Positions 12,440 through 24,484 of a stretch of DNA of 64,000 nt are shown here, one piece after another. The notes beneath the pieces are model-generated. The model saw only the letters and a list, made by a program, of their open reading frames with translations. It made no database searches and was not told where the DNA came from. A program made the position numbers and the translations under genes. This stretch comes from Zymoseptoria tritici IPO323 (taxonomy: Eukaryota > Ascomycota > Dothideomycetes > Mycosphaerellales > Mycosphaerellaceae), in assembly GCF_000219625.1 (NCBI RefSeq), contig NC_018215.1, forward strand, positions 2,666,001 through 2,730,000, written 5' to 3'. How positions within the stretch are numbered: the stretch's first letter is position 1; every line of letters begins with the position of its first letter.

Positions 12440-15400
12440 GTAACAAGGTAAATCTTTAAACTCTAGTAGCGGCGTAGGTTTTAAGGGCAGCGGGGTAAAT
12501 GCGGGTTCGTTGGAACGGCCTTAATAAGGGCTTTCGAATAGTGCGTGTTTGGTAATAATCGGGTCAATATTGGGTGTGCAATGGAAGTGCGGATGTCGAT
12601 GTTGCGAATCGTTATAAACTTAAGGCTAAAGCCCTAGAATCTTACCCCCGCGGAGAAATTTACTAGCGCCGGATATACCCGATTACCTCTTTATATACGA
12701 TTCGCGCACTAAAGTATACGTTTATTAATAGTATTAAATAGCGCGTCTTTTAGAACGGCTAATAAGCTACTATTTAAAAAAAAAATACTCTATTTAACCG
12801 CGTAGTCGTTACGTAATAATTAAGCGCGTAATTTTAGTATAGATTTTCGAAGCTACTAAAATTTTAAGGATCCTCGAATTCTAAGAACTCTAGCGTCGTC
12901 GCTTCGTAGAAATCTTCTATAATTATTACTCGATAGCTACTACCTATACCATACTCGTTCTTTTTTTATATAATAGCTTACGCGCCGAATTAAGTATAAG
13001 ACTTAAGATCGTAGAAATCGATAGTATATTCGTCGTAGTGTCGTCCGTAAAACATTTCTAAATAACGCCGAGATAGAGAGGTAGGGATTATACGCTAGCG
13101 TCGGATCTAACTCCGACTAGCGGCGGTAGTATTTAGAAATGTTTACGTCTATACCGTATATTAATAACGATACCGGACTATTAAAAGGTATATATAGACG
13201 TATATAGTATAGTCTACGGTTTAATACAAAAAAACAATTAGCTCGCGGCAATATATAGTCGTTAAGAAACGAGGTACGGCGTAGAATTTCGAATCTACGA
13301 GGGTAACTTCTTATCGTACCGGCTAGATTCTAAAACTTTAGAACGACTATAACTCCTTTATACGACGATAATACGACAACTAGGTATTATATTAATACTA
13401 TTTCTTTACGAGGCGTAAGAGATATTATTAAGGAAAGATAGTCTTTAATACTAACGAAATTAACCGGCTAGTTATTAAGAGCTAGCCTCCGAGGGTTACG
13501 CTAAAATAACGATCTATCTATATCTATTCCGTACGCTCGAACGCTCGAATTCGTAAATAATAACACCGCTGTCGATAAGCTATATCTTACTCGCTATTAT
13601 TACTACTATTATATATACTCTTAAGGAAGGCCTTAATATTCTTCTTCGACTATAGGGTACGACGGACGCTAGTCTAAGGCATATACTTAGCTAACTTAGC
13701 GTCCGGCTCGCGCTTTACTATGCCTATATTCTAGAAGTCGGTAGTAAGGGCGATTGTAGCCTCGGCTAACGCTACCGCTATAACCTCTTACTTACGTCTA
13801 AGCTAGCGGTAGTACGTAGCTACTATATACGTCTCTTCTATAGCTATAGAATAGCTAGTAGGTAGAGGACTACTCCGCGGTACGGTATCGATAGGCGGCG
13901 TTAGTATAGCCGGTAGTTAATACTATAGCGGATACTATATTAGTATTAGTATCGCTAGTACCGGCGCTAGTATCGGTATAGGCTCTACAACCGGACGCTT
14001 CTTACTACGATAGGTATCCTTATCTATCTTTACGACCTTCTTAATAATATAATCCGGCATAGATTAAACGATAGTAGCCCTAGTAAGTACTATAGCCTTC
14101 TACTCGTTTACGTATATACCGAGAACGCTAAAGTACTTACTATAGCCGTTAATATAATACCCTATTATAAGCTTACTCTTACCGTTACTATACTACTTAT
14201 TATCGTACTTAATAGCCTTAAGGCACTTCTTAAACGTTACGATAGTAACACGGGACTAGGAAATAAGAAGTCGATATTAGATTGTTAATATACTCTAGCT
14301 AAAGGAAGTCGAATCGAAGGTTCGACGCGAGAAAAGACGAAGGTAGCTACTCGTAAAGCTACTAATAAAGTATACTTAGATATCGTAGGTAGTACTAGGA
14401 CTATACCCTATAACAGATAGTCGTTTTAAATATATCTACTATCTTATCGTTAGCTAACTTCCTTCCCTTACGTTATTATAAGGAAGGGGCTTACTCTTAG
14501 TTAGACTCTAAGAGCATTATATAATTAGACGATTTAGCGATAATAAGCTTACCGCTACGCTTATTGCTCTAGGACTCGTAGATATTAATAGTTATCTTAT
14601 AGCCCTTAAAGTGTTTAATAAGCGGTATAATCTATATAAACTATACCTCTACGTCTATTATAACAACCTTCTCTAATAGCTCTTAAGTCGCTTTAGCGTA
14701 CTTCTTAGCTAATATAATAGCCGTCCTATTAATTAAGTAATAGTAGAATCCTTACGTTATTATATGCCCTATAGCTATACTAGAGGCCTTCGTAATAAGG
14801 TCGGTAATAGGCTAGTAGATACCGGTATAGATATAGTTAAAGGGGTCGTATAACTACTTCTTATTAAAGGTTACGTAGTAGCGTACGAGAACGGATATAG
14901 GCGGTTTAGGAGTCGGTTTAGTAACTTTAAGGCGTTTTAAGGACGTTAGAGTTACTAAGGTAGTCGAATCCTAGGATAGCTAACTATTAACTTCCTTCTT
15001 AGGGAGCTAGACATCGCTATAGTTAACCGATTAACCTAATTTTTAAACGAGGTTAGTTAGCTATATCTATAGATAAATTGTAGAACTTACTAGTAATATT
15101 AGATATTAGTAGTAGTAGTTTTAGAGTAGGGAGGGCTAGTAGCTAAATTGCCGGTTTAGGCGTTATTAGCGCTAACGACTCCTTACGCCCTAACGACTAC
15201 TTACGAGCCTTCTTCGGCTAAGAAGCCTTCCTTAGCTACTTTCTCTTATTAGTAAGGCCCTTAGTCGATAGTATAGCCGCTATTGTCGTTAGAGGGTAGT
15301 ATTATAGAGCTGTCGGATAGCTAATAGTTAAATTTCGGCTAAGTCTCCTTCTATAGGTAGACGGAAAGTTTAAGTAGCGATTATATACCTACCCTTAATA

Positions 15401-15540
15401 GTAACGACAAGATTAGTAGCTTAAAATGTTATAACGATCGTAGTAGTAATAACGGGAGCGATAATATATTACTATTTATAGTATGTTAATGTTGTATAGT
15501 TGTATATAAAGTTTAGCGACCCCAAACCTTAAGGAGTAAA
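12440..15540. repeat. Severely RIP-degraded AT-rich repeat
   Basis: This 3.1 kb block changes abruptly in composition. It is dominated by TpA words (cta, tag, ata, gta) and is nearly free of long frames on either strand, whereas the sequence on both sides is balanced. This is the signature of repeat-induced point mutation in ascomycetes, in which CpA becomes TpA. The original element cannot be identified. A few minus-strand stretches still look protein-like, for example MPDYIIKKVVKIDKD near 14.06 kb, which suggests an old transposon coding region. Confidence 0.75.
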
Positions 15541-15815
15541 GGAATTGAAATTAGAGTTTATTGAAGTCTTGGCATCCCCGACCCTTTTAGCATTAAGAAT
15601 ATTCTCCGCATCCTCGGCAAAGGGAGGCAGATACAGGGAGTCGGAACATAATTAACTTCGTAGATAACTATAGAGGCCCGGACTAGGCTACTGCTTATCT
15701 TTGTCGCTTGTCGGTCATTCTCCTACCTTATTATGAAGTGCTAGGTCTTTGTTCTGAGTCAGACAATGCGCAGTAACAATAATCCTGTCACGGACACTTA
15801 GGAACAAGTGCTGTA
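15541..15815. other. Short spacer, nothing recognised
   Basis: Composition returns to normal at the right edge of the RIP-degraded block. No frame, repeat or RNA signal is apparent here. Confidence 0.5.
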
Positions 15816-16110
15816 CAACTTGCTCGATTTATTAGGCTCTCTCGACAAGTCCGACTTGCTCGATTTCCCCCGTTCTCAATTCGTCCGACTTGCTCGATTT
15901 CCCTCGTTCCCGGTTTGTCCGACTTACTCGATTTCCCCGTTCTTAATTCGTCCGACTTTCTCGATTTCCCTCGTTCCCGGTTTGTCCGATTTTCTCGATT
16001 TCCCTCGTTCCCGGTTTGTCCGATTTTCGCGCCGCTTCCTCGACCCGTCCGACTTCCGCGACTCTTTCCACTTTCTCGACATATCCGAGTCCCTCGACAT
16101 GTCCGACTTT
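15816..16110. repeat. Minisatellite of CTCGATTTCCCTCGTTC units
   Basis: At least five units with the core ttgtccgacttgctcgattt or ttgtccgattttctcgattt, followed by ccctcgttcccgg, repeat every 30-45 bases and then decay into variants with ctcgaca. The tract sits between the RIP-degraded block and the 3' end of the large minus-strand gene. The plus-strand open frames here (Asp-Phe-Pro-Arg repeats) are repeat artefacts. Confidence 0.8.
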
Positions 16111-16133
16111 CTTAATATCCGGCTTTTTTGACT

Positions 16134-19100
16134 TTAAGCTTCAGCTCCCGGAATCCAGGCATTCTTGTTGCAGTCTATTAAACGTCCCCTCATCCTTGAT
16201 GTTGCCTGTGGTATGTATTCCACCTGCTTCTCAATATCCTTGACCCCTTCGGCTCTTCGTGCACCTTTTTCGCAGCCTGCGTACTGGCGTTGGAACGCGC
16301 GGTCTCGGCTGCAGACGCACCGTCGGTAGGTTCGGCGGCCTCCTTGGTGATATTGAAACAGGTCGTCCCGAGAACCCCAGACTCTCTCGTTGTTGACGTT
16401 GATGAACAGCTTGCCACAACTGCAGCTACGTTCAGAGATGTTACATCACGATGTCTCTCAGGACGATGGGTGCATGATCCACAGGTTTAGCTCGACGTTC
16501 TGCCGGCAATGTCACCGCTCGCAACTTCTTGGTGGCTGATTGAGCTTTCTTCTTCCCCTTCCTCCCCCCTCTGCTCTTGATGACCGTCCCTGTTCCATCT
16601 GTCTTCATGCGACGTCTCAAGTCCACAACAATTAGCACGGGTATCACCGAGAGACTGAACTCCTCTGTGTATTTGTATTGGTTCTTGATGAGATTCCAGA
16701 GGGCGACTGGTTGGTCCGACGCTGAAGATGGAATGTTCAAATGGAAGTCGTAGAAGGGTGGTCAGGCAGCAACGTTATCACGACTCCAGGGATCCAAGAT
16801 TTTGCCCATGATGAATTTTGTCAGAGGCGAGCCCCAATGAAGTATTGCCATTAACCACGCCGCATCTTTTTGGGCCCTGGATGGCGCGTTCGAGTTGCCC
16901 GTGGAGCTGTTCTCGCCTTGCGCCTGGCAGTCGAACGATGTCCAACAGCATGAGGAGAGTATTGACGAGTATGTCGAATGGGTCGTGCTTCCGCGGGTCC
17001 AATCTGTTCTCTGCCGGGCACAACGACTGTACGGCTGCATTGTATGCGTCGTCAAAATCGGTGACAACCGCAAGACCATCCTCTTGTTCGTCAGCAACGA
17101 GCAACGCAGAATTGATGGCGCGGAGGAGAGTGTCTGCGTCCGAGCGCTGTGCGTCTCTCGATGAGCTTGCCGTTGGTGATTCGACGGATTCCCACTGAGG
17201 TTGGAAGAACTCTCGGAACAAGCTACTTCGCGTAAGCAGTCGTCTTATCGGCGTCATGGCGTAGAGCATGAGGAGCGCAGCCTGACCAGCGCCATTGCCC
17301 TCGCTCCTCTCGAAGCGATGAGGAAGCGGTAGTGGAGGTCCACCGACCAAGAGCTGGGGAAGATTGCCTTGCACCTTTGATGTGAGGAAGGGCAGACGGG
17401 TAGCGGAAGTCGTAATGGTAGCGACTTGACGCCTTGTCACGGCTGGGACTTTGGACATCATCACGCTCGCGGGGTTGGCCTCCTTCGATTTGGCAGCTTG
17501 CTTCATGCCCTCATCGAACTCTTTGTCAAAGTTGCCGTTGCGCTCCAGTTCGTTGTAGTCCACGGTTGGGATTGCCGTAAAGTGCACGGCGTCGGCATGT
17601 TCGATCTGTATGAGCTGGTCCGCCTGTAACGCCTGGTTGCGATTGAAGTACTTTTCTTGAAGGCGCTGGGAGAGGATGGACTGTTCTGAATCGCAAACGC
17701 CCAACATTGCCTGCATAGGTTCCGCCAGTGTCACATCGTAAGGTCCTTTAGCTGATGTGGTGTGCTCGCCGCTCAAGGCCTTGCTCATTTGAGCGTTCAA
17801 AATTCTCGCTTGCTTGCGACCAGGTACGTAGACTCGCACGGCATGAAGCACTGTAGTCTTCTTCGTGGCCATGAGCGGAACTCGCAGGCTGGCGTAGTTG
17901 CGAAGCGCCGGGTCCTCATCCCGCTCTGAGACAAGCACGGCATTCGCAGACTCCTCGTTGGCGACGAACTCAACACAAGAGACAGACCCAAAGACTCGAT
18001 TGAAGTGATAGGTAACGCCGGAGTCTTTGTTGGCAATTGATAGCTGGTATTCAGACTCCGACATTGAGTTCATACAAGGCATAAAACCTAGCACAGTTCC
18101 TGGCTCCACGTTCTTGGTTGGGACGAATGTCCATCGCATGGCGGTTGGCATTCCCTCATCCGCCAGCCAAGGGTCGCGATGTGTGGTCTGTACGAGAATG
18201 GTGCTCTGCATACCGTTGTGCTCGTCGTATCCAAGCGGTCCGAGGTGAAAGATCACATCCGAAGGGAGAACCATATGATTATCCAGACTCGGATCGCCCA
18301 TAGCTCTGCGATCGAATTCAATAGCATCTTCAACGCTGACCCATCGTCCAAAAAATCCATTCCCGCGGGCACGTACGCTATCTGATGGCTGCTGCGGAAT
18401 CTGATACCAAGCGCGGAGGTTACCGGCCAAATGCTGGGAAATGCGTCCACTTGCTACGGTGAAGATATTGCCGAATAGGACCTCCCACCTTTCTGCCTCT
18501 TCCACTGTCATCAAAGTCCGCGGGATGGCCCTGGCGATGGAAGGGTGGAATAGCATGATGAAGAAAACACAGTTCTTGACGCGCAACTGATGCAGGAATT
18601 CCCATTGGTTCCGGTAGTCGCAGTCCGTCGTACCCTGGTGCGCATTGCTTGCCGTGGTATTCCTGAGGGCCTGGAAAAGCTTCTGTTCGCGGCTTCTCAT
18701 GTCATTGCCCACGCTGTTGGCCACACGGCGGCACTTCTGCTGGTCGATGACAGTCTGAAACGTCAATTGAATGAGTCGGGACTCCATCTCGCCCCGCCGG
18801 TTGTCTCCGTCAATCTGTCCGAGTCGGGTGACTATGGCGTCGATCGTTGCATCCTGATAAACCTCCACAACTCTACCGGTGGAAATCTTGTGGACCTCGT
18901 AGATGGGAATCGAGGTTGCAGCACCAGCGCTGTGCTGGAGATCATCGGCTAGTTGGTAGACGTTGTTGATCATCTGACCTAGACTACTGTGGCAGGAGTC
19001 CGTCCTCGTCGTGCGTCTGAACGACAGATCGATCCCATTCAGAGATATGGAAGATGGGAATGTGAATGTTGATGCCGTCCCTGGCTCGAGAAATGGCTGC

Positions 19101-20623
19101 ATTGCAGAGTAAAGAGGCTGCGACGGTGGAAGCATAGTCGGGTCGTCCGGGCGCACGGCATTGCTTTCGCTCTCGCCGTCCGACAACTCGATTGGAGGGA
19201 ACCTACGCTGGTTGACGCTCTGTATCGGCGGATCCTCTTCAGATGCGTTCAGCGGCGGGATGGATCCAGATTGCTCTTCCGCGGTCGTGGTCGTGCCTGG
19301 TCCATTGTCCAAACGCGGCGATTTTCCAGACACCCTCCGATCGCTCAAGTACGATTTCGGTGTCAGTGTGTGAGAGCTTGGATCGTCCAGAGTCGACAGA
19401 TCAACGTTCTCGTCCGCGTGCTCGTCGCTTTCGGAGATTGGATGCTTCCTCGGCTTCTTGATCAAGTTGCCCAGCGTGCCTGGTCCGAACGTCGGTTTCG
19501 TCCCGTCACCGACTGTACCGATGGTGTGGTTGGAAAGGACACTCTGCTTGCCCTTCGGTCGGATCCCACCAGAGCCGAATGCCGTGCCTCGATCACCAAG
19601 ATTGACACGAGTACGAAGGACAGAGCTTGAGGCCTTCGTCTTGAGCTTGTTGCCACCTTTCGTGAGCATTGGGTCCGATTCTGCCTCGGACATGGACGAA
19701 GAAGAGCTCTCCAAAGCTTTGGGTTCAGACTGCCGTTTCGAAGAAAGCTTCGTTCCCGGTGCTGTTGATGTACTGCCTGCCATGGGGGCTCGTGTCTCGA
19801 TTCCTTGGGCGCCTTGGACGGTGTCGATGATGCCAGGTCAAGATCGAGATCGAGATCGTCCTCAGAATCGTATAAATCCAACCTTTTGTTGCGTGTGGCC
19901 TCTGTCTTCAAGAACGTCTTACTACCAACGGCAATGGGCTTCATAGAATCTGGCGCAAGACCAGTGACCTTGCGTGGAGGCAGCCCCCGCGAGGAAAGGT
20001 TTGGCTTGGACAATACCCGCGGGAGAACTTTCGAAGGTGGATTTGTTGGGTATGATTTGCCACCCGCAAATGGTTCCGGCGATTCGGACTTGTCCTCCAC
20101 TGTAGCATGAAGTGAAGATTTTGCAGGCGCATCTGGAGGTTGGCCTTGGGTGAAGATTGTATCTGGAACTTGCGCTGGTCGAGATGAGAGTGCGTTATCT
20201 CTGTTTTCGAAGGATGCGCCATCGTTGTCGGACTCGTTCTCCTGATTACCCACCTTCTTTCTCGTGGCCGGCGGCGTGGGTTGTCCATCGTCCTCAACTC
20301 GGTTTGTGGTCGCGGCTATCCGGAATCGTGATCCTTGGTGTTTACTGACCGGCAGACTCCAACTGATGGTCAAGGAAAGCGGTCTGGAAGGCTTCAGTGT
20401 CGTATTCGGGATCTCTACATGTTGAGGCTGCGACTGCGGCTAGGCGTGCGAATGCTTGGGCAAGCTCCTCTGGTACCGGTGGCCTTGCTATGGTAGCGCT
20501 GGGAGATCCTTGGTCTTCGCTGGCAGTGAGATGCGCCAATGTGCTGGAAGTATCGAGGGCGAAGCGGTTAAGCTTGGAGATGATGGTGATGAAGTCGCGG
20601 CGGCGAAGCTTACGGACAAACAT
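16134..20623 (-). CDS. Large unrecognised nuclear-type protein, multi-exon, with a probable frameshift
   Basis: The main open part runs from 19783 to 16778 (1001 codons). It starts Ser/Lys-rich and disordered, then becomes globular, including the stretch VEPGTVLGFMPCMNSMSES and a region ending in a basic KATTVLHAVRVYVPGRK-like segment. Upstream, a second coding-like frame (about 20310 to 19790) has the same Ser/Pro/Asp-rich style and would join it if the G run at 19784-19788 (C run on the coding strand) had one more base. A probable first exon (20623 to about 20360, start MFVRKLRRRDFITI) connects by a short possible intron. Downstream on the same strand, 16750-16480 and 16425-16134 also read as protein. 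The last piece begins CSCGKLFINVNN and contains RRCVCSRDRAF and a further Cys, hinting at metal binding. Whether these are 3' exons of one gene or a neighbour is unresolved. I do not recognise the family. Confidence 0.55.
19784..19788 (-). other. Homopolymer where the reading frame shifts
   Basis: Five G on the plus strand (five C on the coding strand) separate two coding-like frames of the large minus-strand gene. One extra C would fuse HEPP in the upstream frame to MAGSTSTAPG in the downstream frame. A true indel, an assembly error and two separate translation units are all possible. Confidence 0.55.
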
Positions 20624-20910
20624 CTCACATGTCAAAATTCACCCTAGCGCGCATTCACCACGGGCACATCTACATCATGTACGGGCATTGCTGCCGTCAA
20701 GGGATTTTTGGGTGGACGTAAGAGCAAGGACATCACATTGTGGCGGGACAACATCACGATCGAGTTGCAGACCGGCATATATCGCATGAATCTCCGCGAC
20801 GAGGCGCTTGATGTGGACGTGGAAGCCGACAGTGGAGAAATAGGTTAGAGAACAGTCATACTCCCAAATCTTCGAAAGCTCTTAACTCGATACCCAGGAA
20901 GGGATCGACT

Positions 20911-21789
20911 TCACGCAAACGTCACATCCCAGAACAGACCATCCGACTCCCATCCCTCAGTACGCACCGCCTCCCCATAAACGACTCTGAAGTTCCTCTC
21001 CCACATACCTCGATAGCACGGATCCGGCGTATGTGTCGCCTTCGTCAAACGATCCCACCTCACAACGCCCTTGATCTTCTGACAAGCCGAGCGTCCAACA
21101 ATTTCCATGTATCGGTCCAAGAGAAGGAGTCGCGGCGCCGCGCTTCTAATGGAGATCTCGACAACGATTTTCTCGCTAAAGTAGACGGGCCGCAGCTCTC
21201 GTCGGAGAGCCGAGCTGGTTTGAAGAATTGCTGGTGGAAGAGGTCGAGGAGACAGGGTGTCGATGTTCTGGTAGTGGATGTGTCCACAGCGCTCGCTGTA
21301 CTCAGTGCTGACGTCTGCGATGGCTTGGATGGTGGTGATGGGTAGGTCGTTGATCACTGTCTTTCCGATCTCAATCCACAATTCTTCTGGTAGGTCGAGG
21401 AGGCTTGTTGAGCGTCCGGCGGCGGAAAGAGTGAGGGTGGGTAAAGGTAATGGTGAGCTGTGCTGCTGACCGTCTTCCTCGGCACCACCGTCTCGATCAT
21501 TGGTATTGTGTGGATCGCCTTCGTGAGAGCGGCAATCAACCTTTGGTATTCCCTGTTCGTCTTCCTGGTTTCTCTCTTCTTGCTTGGTGTCCTCCTGCTC
21601 TTCCTGCTCTTGCTCTGCCTCCTCTTGCTTTTGTTCCGACTTGCTCGGTTCTCCTGCTTCTTCCTTTCTTTTTGTTGCCTGCTCCCTCTTACTTCCCTTA
21701 TCCTCGTCTTGCCCCTGTTCGGTCTTCTCTTGATTGCACTTCTTATGCTTAGTCGTACGGGCTGCTTCGTGGCTCGAAGGAGGCCACAT
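20911..21789 (-). CDS. F-box-like family, copy 1 (divergent, charged N-terminus)
   Basis: The start MWPPSSHEAARTT at 21789 gives about 292 residues; the frame stays open up to 22002. The first ~110 residues are an extreme Lys/Glu/Gln-rich segment with a likely coiled-coil or disordered character. Then come SLLDLPEELWIEIGKTVIND (F-box-like), PPAILQTSSALRRELRPVYF, a helical segment ending at a Cys-Gln-Lys stretch, and the C-terminus WDVTFA. Compared with the rest of the family, LPDELW is LPEELW, QTCS is QTSS, and the final Leu is Ala, so this is an outlying member. It lies next to the large unknown gene and is the first of the array. An N-terminal intron is possible but not resolved. Function unknown; a substrate-adaptor role is inference from the F-box-like segment. 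Confidence 0.75.
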   Translation of the reverse strand: MWPPSSHEAARTTKHKKCNQEKTEQGQDEDKGSKREQATKRKEEAGEPSKSEQKQEEAEQEQEEQEDTKQEERNQEDEQGIPKVDCRSHEGDPHNTNDRDGGAEEDGQQHSSPLPLPTLTLSAAGRSTSLLDLPEELWIEIGKTVINDLPITTIQAIADVSTEYSERCGHIHYQNIDTLSPRPLPPAILQTSSALRRELRPVYFSEKIVVEISIRSAAPRLLLLDRYMEIVGRSACQKIKGVVRWDRLTKATHTPDPCYRGMWERNFRVVYGEAVRTEGWESDGLFWDVTFA

Positions 21790-22314
21790 ATCGTTGGTAT
21801 GCTGGCGGATTTTGAAAGACGGCAATAGGCTTCTGCAGTAGTCTCTGGCGAGCGTGACAAAGTGCATGCTTGTAGGCAGACAATTGATGGAGTCTTGGGT
21901 TGTGCTTTCAGAAGAAGGACGGCACGTTTGCTCGTTCACCAAACATGTTGTTGGAGACAAAGCGCACAATAAGGCGCGAGAAAGACAAGACCACAAGCGC
22001 ATCGAAAGCGGTAGAGACGGCTAAAGCATTCTTCAGGAATAGCCAGGCATATGTTGTGCTTGGCTTAGGAATTCAGACAAGAGGGCAGCGATAGACGAGA
22101 CAACTGTGAACGAGGATCGGAGGCGAAAAACATGATTACCTACTTCCAACCGAGACTGATTCTGTAGTATTTCTATGGGTCCATGAGATCCGTCTCGAGC
22201 AACACACCCCTTTGTGCTTGCTCCAAATGGAGCTTGAACAAGCGCAAAGCACGCCACCAGACCAAGTCAACTCGACCGTTAGATCTGGTGGCACACTTCC
22301 GAAAGCAGAAGACT

Positions 22315-23157
22315 TCACAGGAATGTAATGTTCCACTGCAATATTTCGCAGTCCTCCGTCCAGTCTTGAGTAGTGCGCTCTGCAGTCAACTCGACCTCAA
22401 TCTCCCAGTCCTCGAAGCAGACCATTGGCAAACGCGGCGTAGGAAACGCTTCTTTTACGAGGCCACCATACATAGATCCAGAGATCTCCTTCCTCGCATC
22501 CGCACCGATCGAGCGCAGATACATGCCGACCAACTCTTGTTTCTTGTATGGAATCTGCTCCATCGAGACGGTGATCTTGCTCTTGTAATAGTCGAGGCGT
22601 AGTTCTTTTCGCAGACTGGAGCACGTCTGGAGGATGGCGGGCGGCTTGACACCCGGAGCGAGCACCTTCAGCGCGGCGAATCTTTCTGGGTTCAGTCGTC
22701 CTCGAACAGACCGTGCATGTCGATATCGGTGACAGGAAGCTCGTCGATGACCATCTTGCCAATTTTGGTCCAGAGTTCGTCTGGCAGGTTGAGAAGGCGG
22801 AATGGCTGTGCTTCGCTGCAGTCAATTGTCGTAAGGGATGGTAGTGGAGTTGAAGTGGCGACTCCGGAGTCGGCAGGCTGCATCTCCGTGCTCGTAGTCA
22901 GCGGCTGTTTTGAGGTGTCAGTGACTCTCTGCGCCGTCTCGAGGTGTAATGTTTCGTTGAAGAGAGCTCACCTCTGCACAGTCCTCTGCGGCCGTAGCGG
23001 AGATACCGGTGGTTGGAAAAGATGAGGCGGCGATGTTTTGGTGATGATGGCCAGGCGAGGATTCCTGCTCGAAACATTAGTTGAAGCTCGCCGTACGATA
23101 CATCGTGTAAAGACTGACCTGGGCATCACCCGTGGCATCGTTCGGAGTGTGCGCCAT
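22315..23157 (-). pseudogene. F-box-like family, copy 2, frameshifted
   Basis: Three exons can be modelled, all joining between codons: 23119-23157 (MAHTPNDATGDAQ), 22972-23067, and a main exon from 22904. The introns are 51 and 67 bp with GT-AG ends. The main exon encodes QPFRLLNLPDELWTKIGKMV. Near 22692 the frame runs into FEDD and a stop, while the family segment PPAILQTCSSLRKELRLDYY resumes one base out of register and continues to the normal end WNITFL at 22315. A single indel at about 22690-22700 therefore breaks an otherwise complete gene. An unusual intron is less likely because no other copy has one here. Confidence 0.75.
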
Positions 23158-23563
23158 GAAGACAGCGTATTCGCGGTGAAGCTCGATGTTCGTGTTTGTG
23201 TTTTGATCAAGCTTGAAACTTCTGAGGCCTTCGAAATTTCAATTGACAGGGATGCTGCGCCAAGAAATGCACGTGAAAAGGGGAACTGGCTTTGCAGCTG
23301 AAGGAGCCCATCGGAGTGCCGTTCATTGAAGAGAAACATGCCATTGGTCGGACTTTTGCTTGAAAACTATAGGTCAAGGGAGAAAACTGAATGATTCTAC
23401 CCAGAGCCTCTAAATGCAACTCTCCACTCTAAATCCTAAGATATAAATGCGGTCCGACAGAAAAGTGTATGTCAAAGTCACCAACATTCCAACTCCGGTC
23501 TGGCGGCAACCTAATAGACTTCCTCCACCTCAGAGAGCACCCCAACCCCTCCGAGACGTTCCT

Positions 23564-23971
23564 TCACAGCCAAGGAACGCGGATAACGTCCGACCCGCAA
23601 TCGTTTCTTAGCTTCCGCCGAGCATCTGGTCCGATTGCTAGTAGCCAGCGTCCAAACCGTCTGCGATCTTTCGCAGAATCGCTGATCTCAATGCGCGCAA
23701 CCGTTTCTCGGTAGTATCTCGGACTCAGCTCGTCCCTAAGCGCATGGCAGACTTGTAGAACTGCAGGTAGCTCTGTTCCCTCCTCTGGTTGATACCTCTT
23801 GCTGAACTTGTAGAAGACAATTTGGTTCTTGACGAGCTTCATTGGCGGCAGGTCTTCGAGGACCATGTTGCCGATGATGAAGATAATTTCGAGCGGCAGA
23901 TGTGGTGAAACTGCAGGGACCGCAGACTGACGCTGTTTTGGAGACGGTTTCATGTTCTCGGTGGCTTGCAA
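23564..23971 (-). CDS. F-box-like family, copy 3 (divergent, truncated C-terminus)
   Basis: This 135-codon frame keeps the family layout but is diverged. The F-box segment reads LPLEIIFIIGNMVLEDLPP, and the second block reads PAVLQVCHALRDELSPRYYRET. The third block, FGRWLLAIGPDARRKL, is normal. The protein stops about 15 residues later with RVPWL and lacks the Trp-rich tail and the WxIxFL terminus seen elsewhere. A first exon starting MKYVSPTASSTIRK near 24050, joined by a roughly 46 bp intron, is plausible. It may be a short functional variant or a decaying copy. Confidence 0.6.
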   Translation of the reverse strand: MQATENMKPSPKQRQSAVPAVSPHLPLEIIFIIGNMVLEDLPPMKLVKNQIVFYKFSKRYQPEEGTELPAVLQVCHALRDELSPRYYRETVARIEISDSAKDRRRFGRWLLAIGPDARRKLRNDCGSDVIRVPWL

Positions 23972-24484
23972 AGGTGACCTTGAGGATGATGGCTGAATGT
24001 TCGGTCAGCTTTCGAATCGTACTGCTTGCGGTAGGGGATACATACTTCATCGCCCGTTTGGCTGTGTTTCGTGGACGGTGTTGCTGGTTTTGCGCGCATC
24101 TTGGAATGATGTTGCTCAGATTTTAGTGTCCCGAAGCTGCGTCTCGAATTTGAGGTTGGTATGACAGTGCCAAGACTTTCACATGAAAGTTTGGTCCGCT
24201 AGCCGACCTAGCCAGCTGAGCACGCAAATGACTGAAAGAGCCTATGGATTTAGACACATACGGTACAGAGCACGTTTTGAGTCTTCGACAGCGTAAATAC
24301 ATCTTGGGCTGCCTGTTCGCAGCATCATGTATATGAGCTCTTTCTCAAACGACACATCAACGGATCTCCAAGCTCAAAAGGCAGCATTGCCGATACTTTG
24401 CAGAAAGTGGCCGTCGCTGCGATTGAGCGCTTTAGAGTCGACTTCGAATTCAACGTTCCAGTAACATCTCAGGTACCGGGCAAA

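Noticed and set aside
15808..16243. Plus-strand frames with Asp-Phe-Pro-Arg repeats
   Set aside because: They are translations of a minisatellite and have no independent coding signal.
22397..22825. A 142-codon minus-strand frame across copy 2
   Set aside because: It is the third frame of copy 2 and spans its frameshift without carrying any family block.
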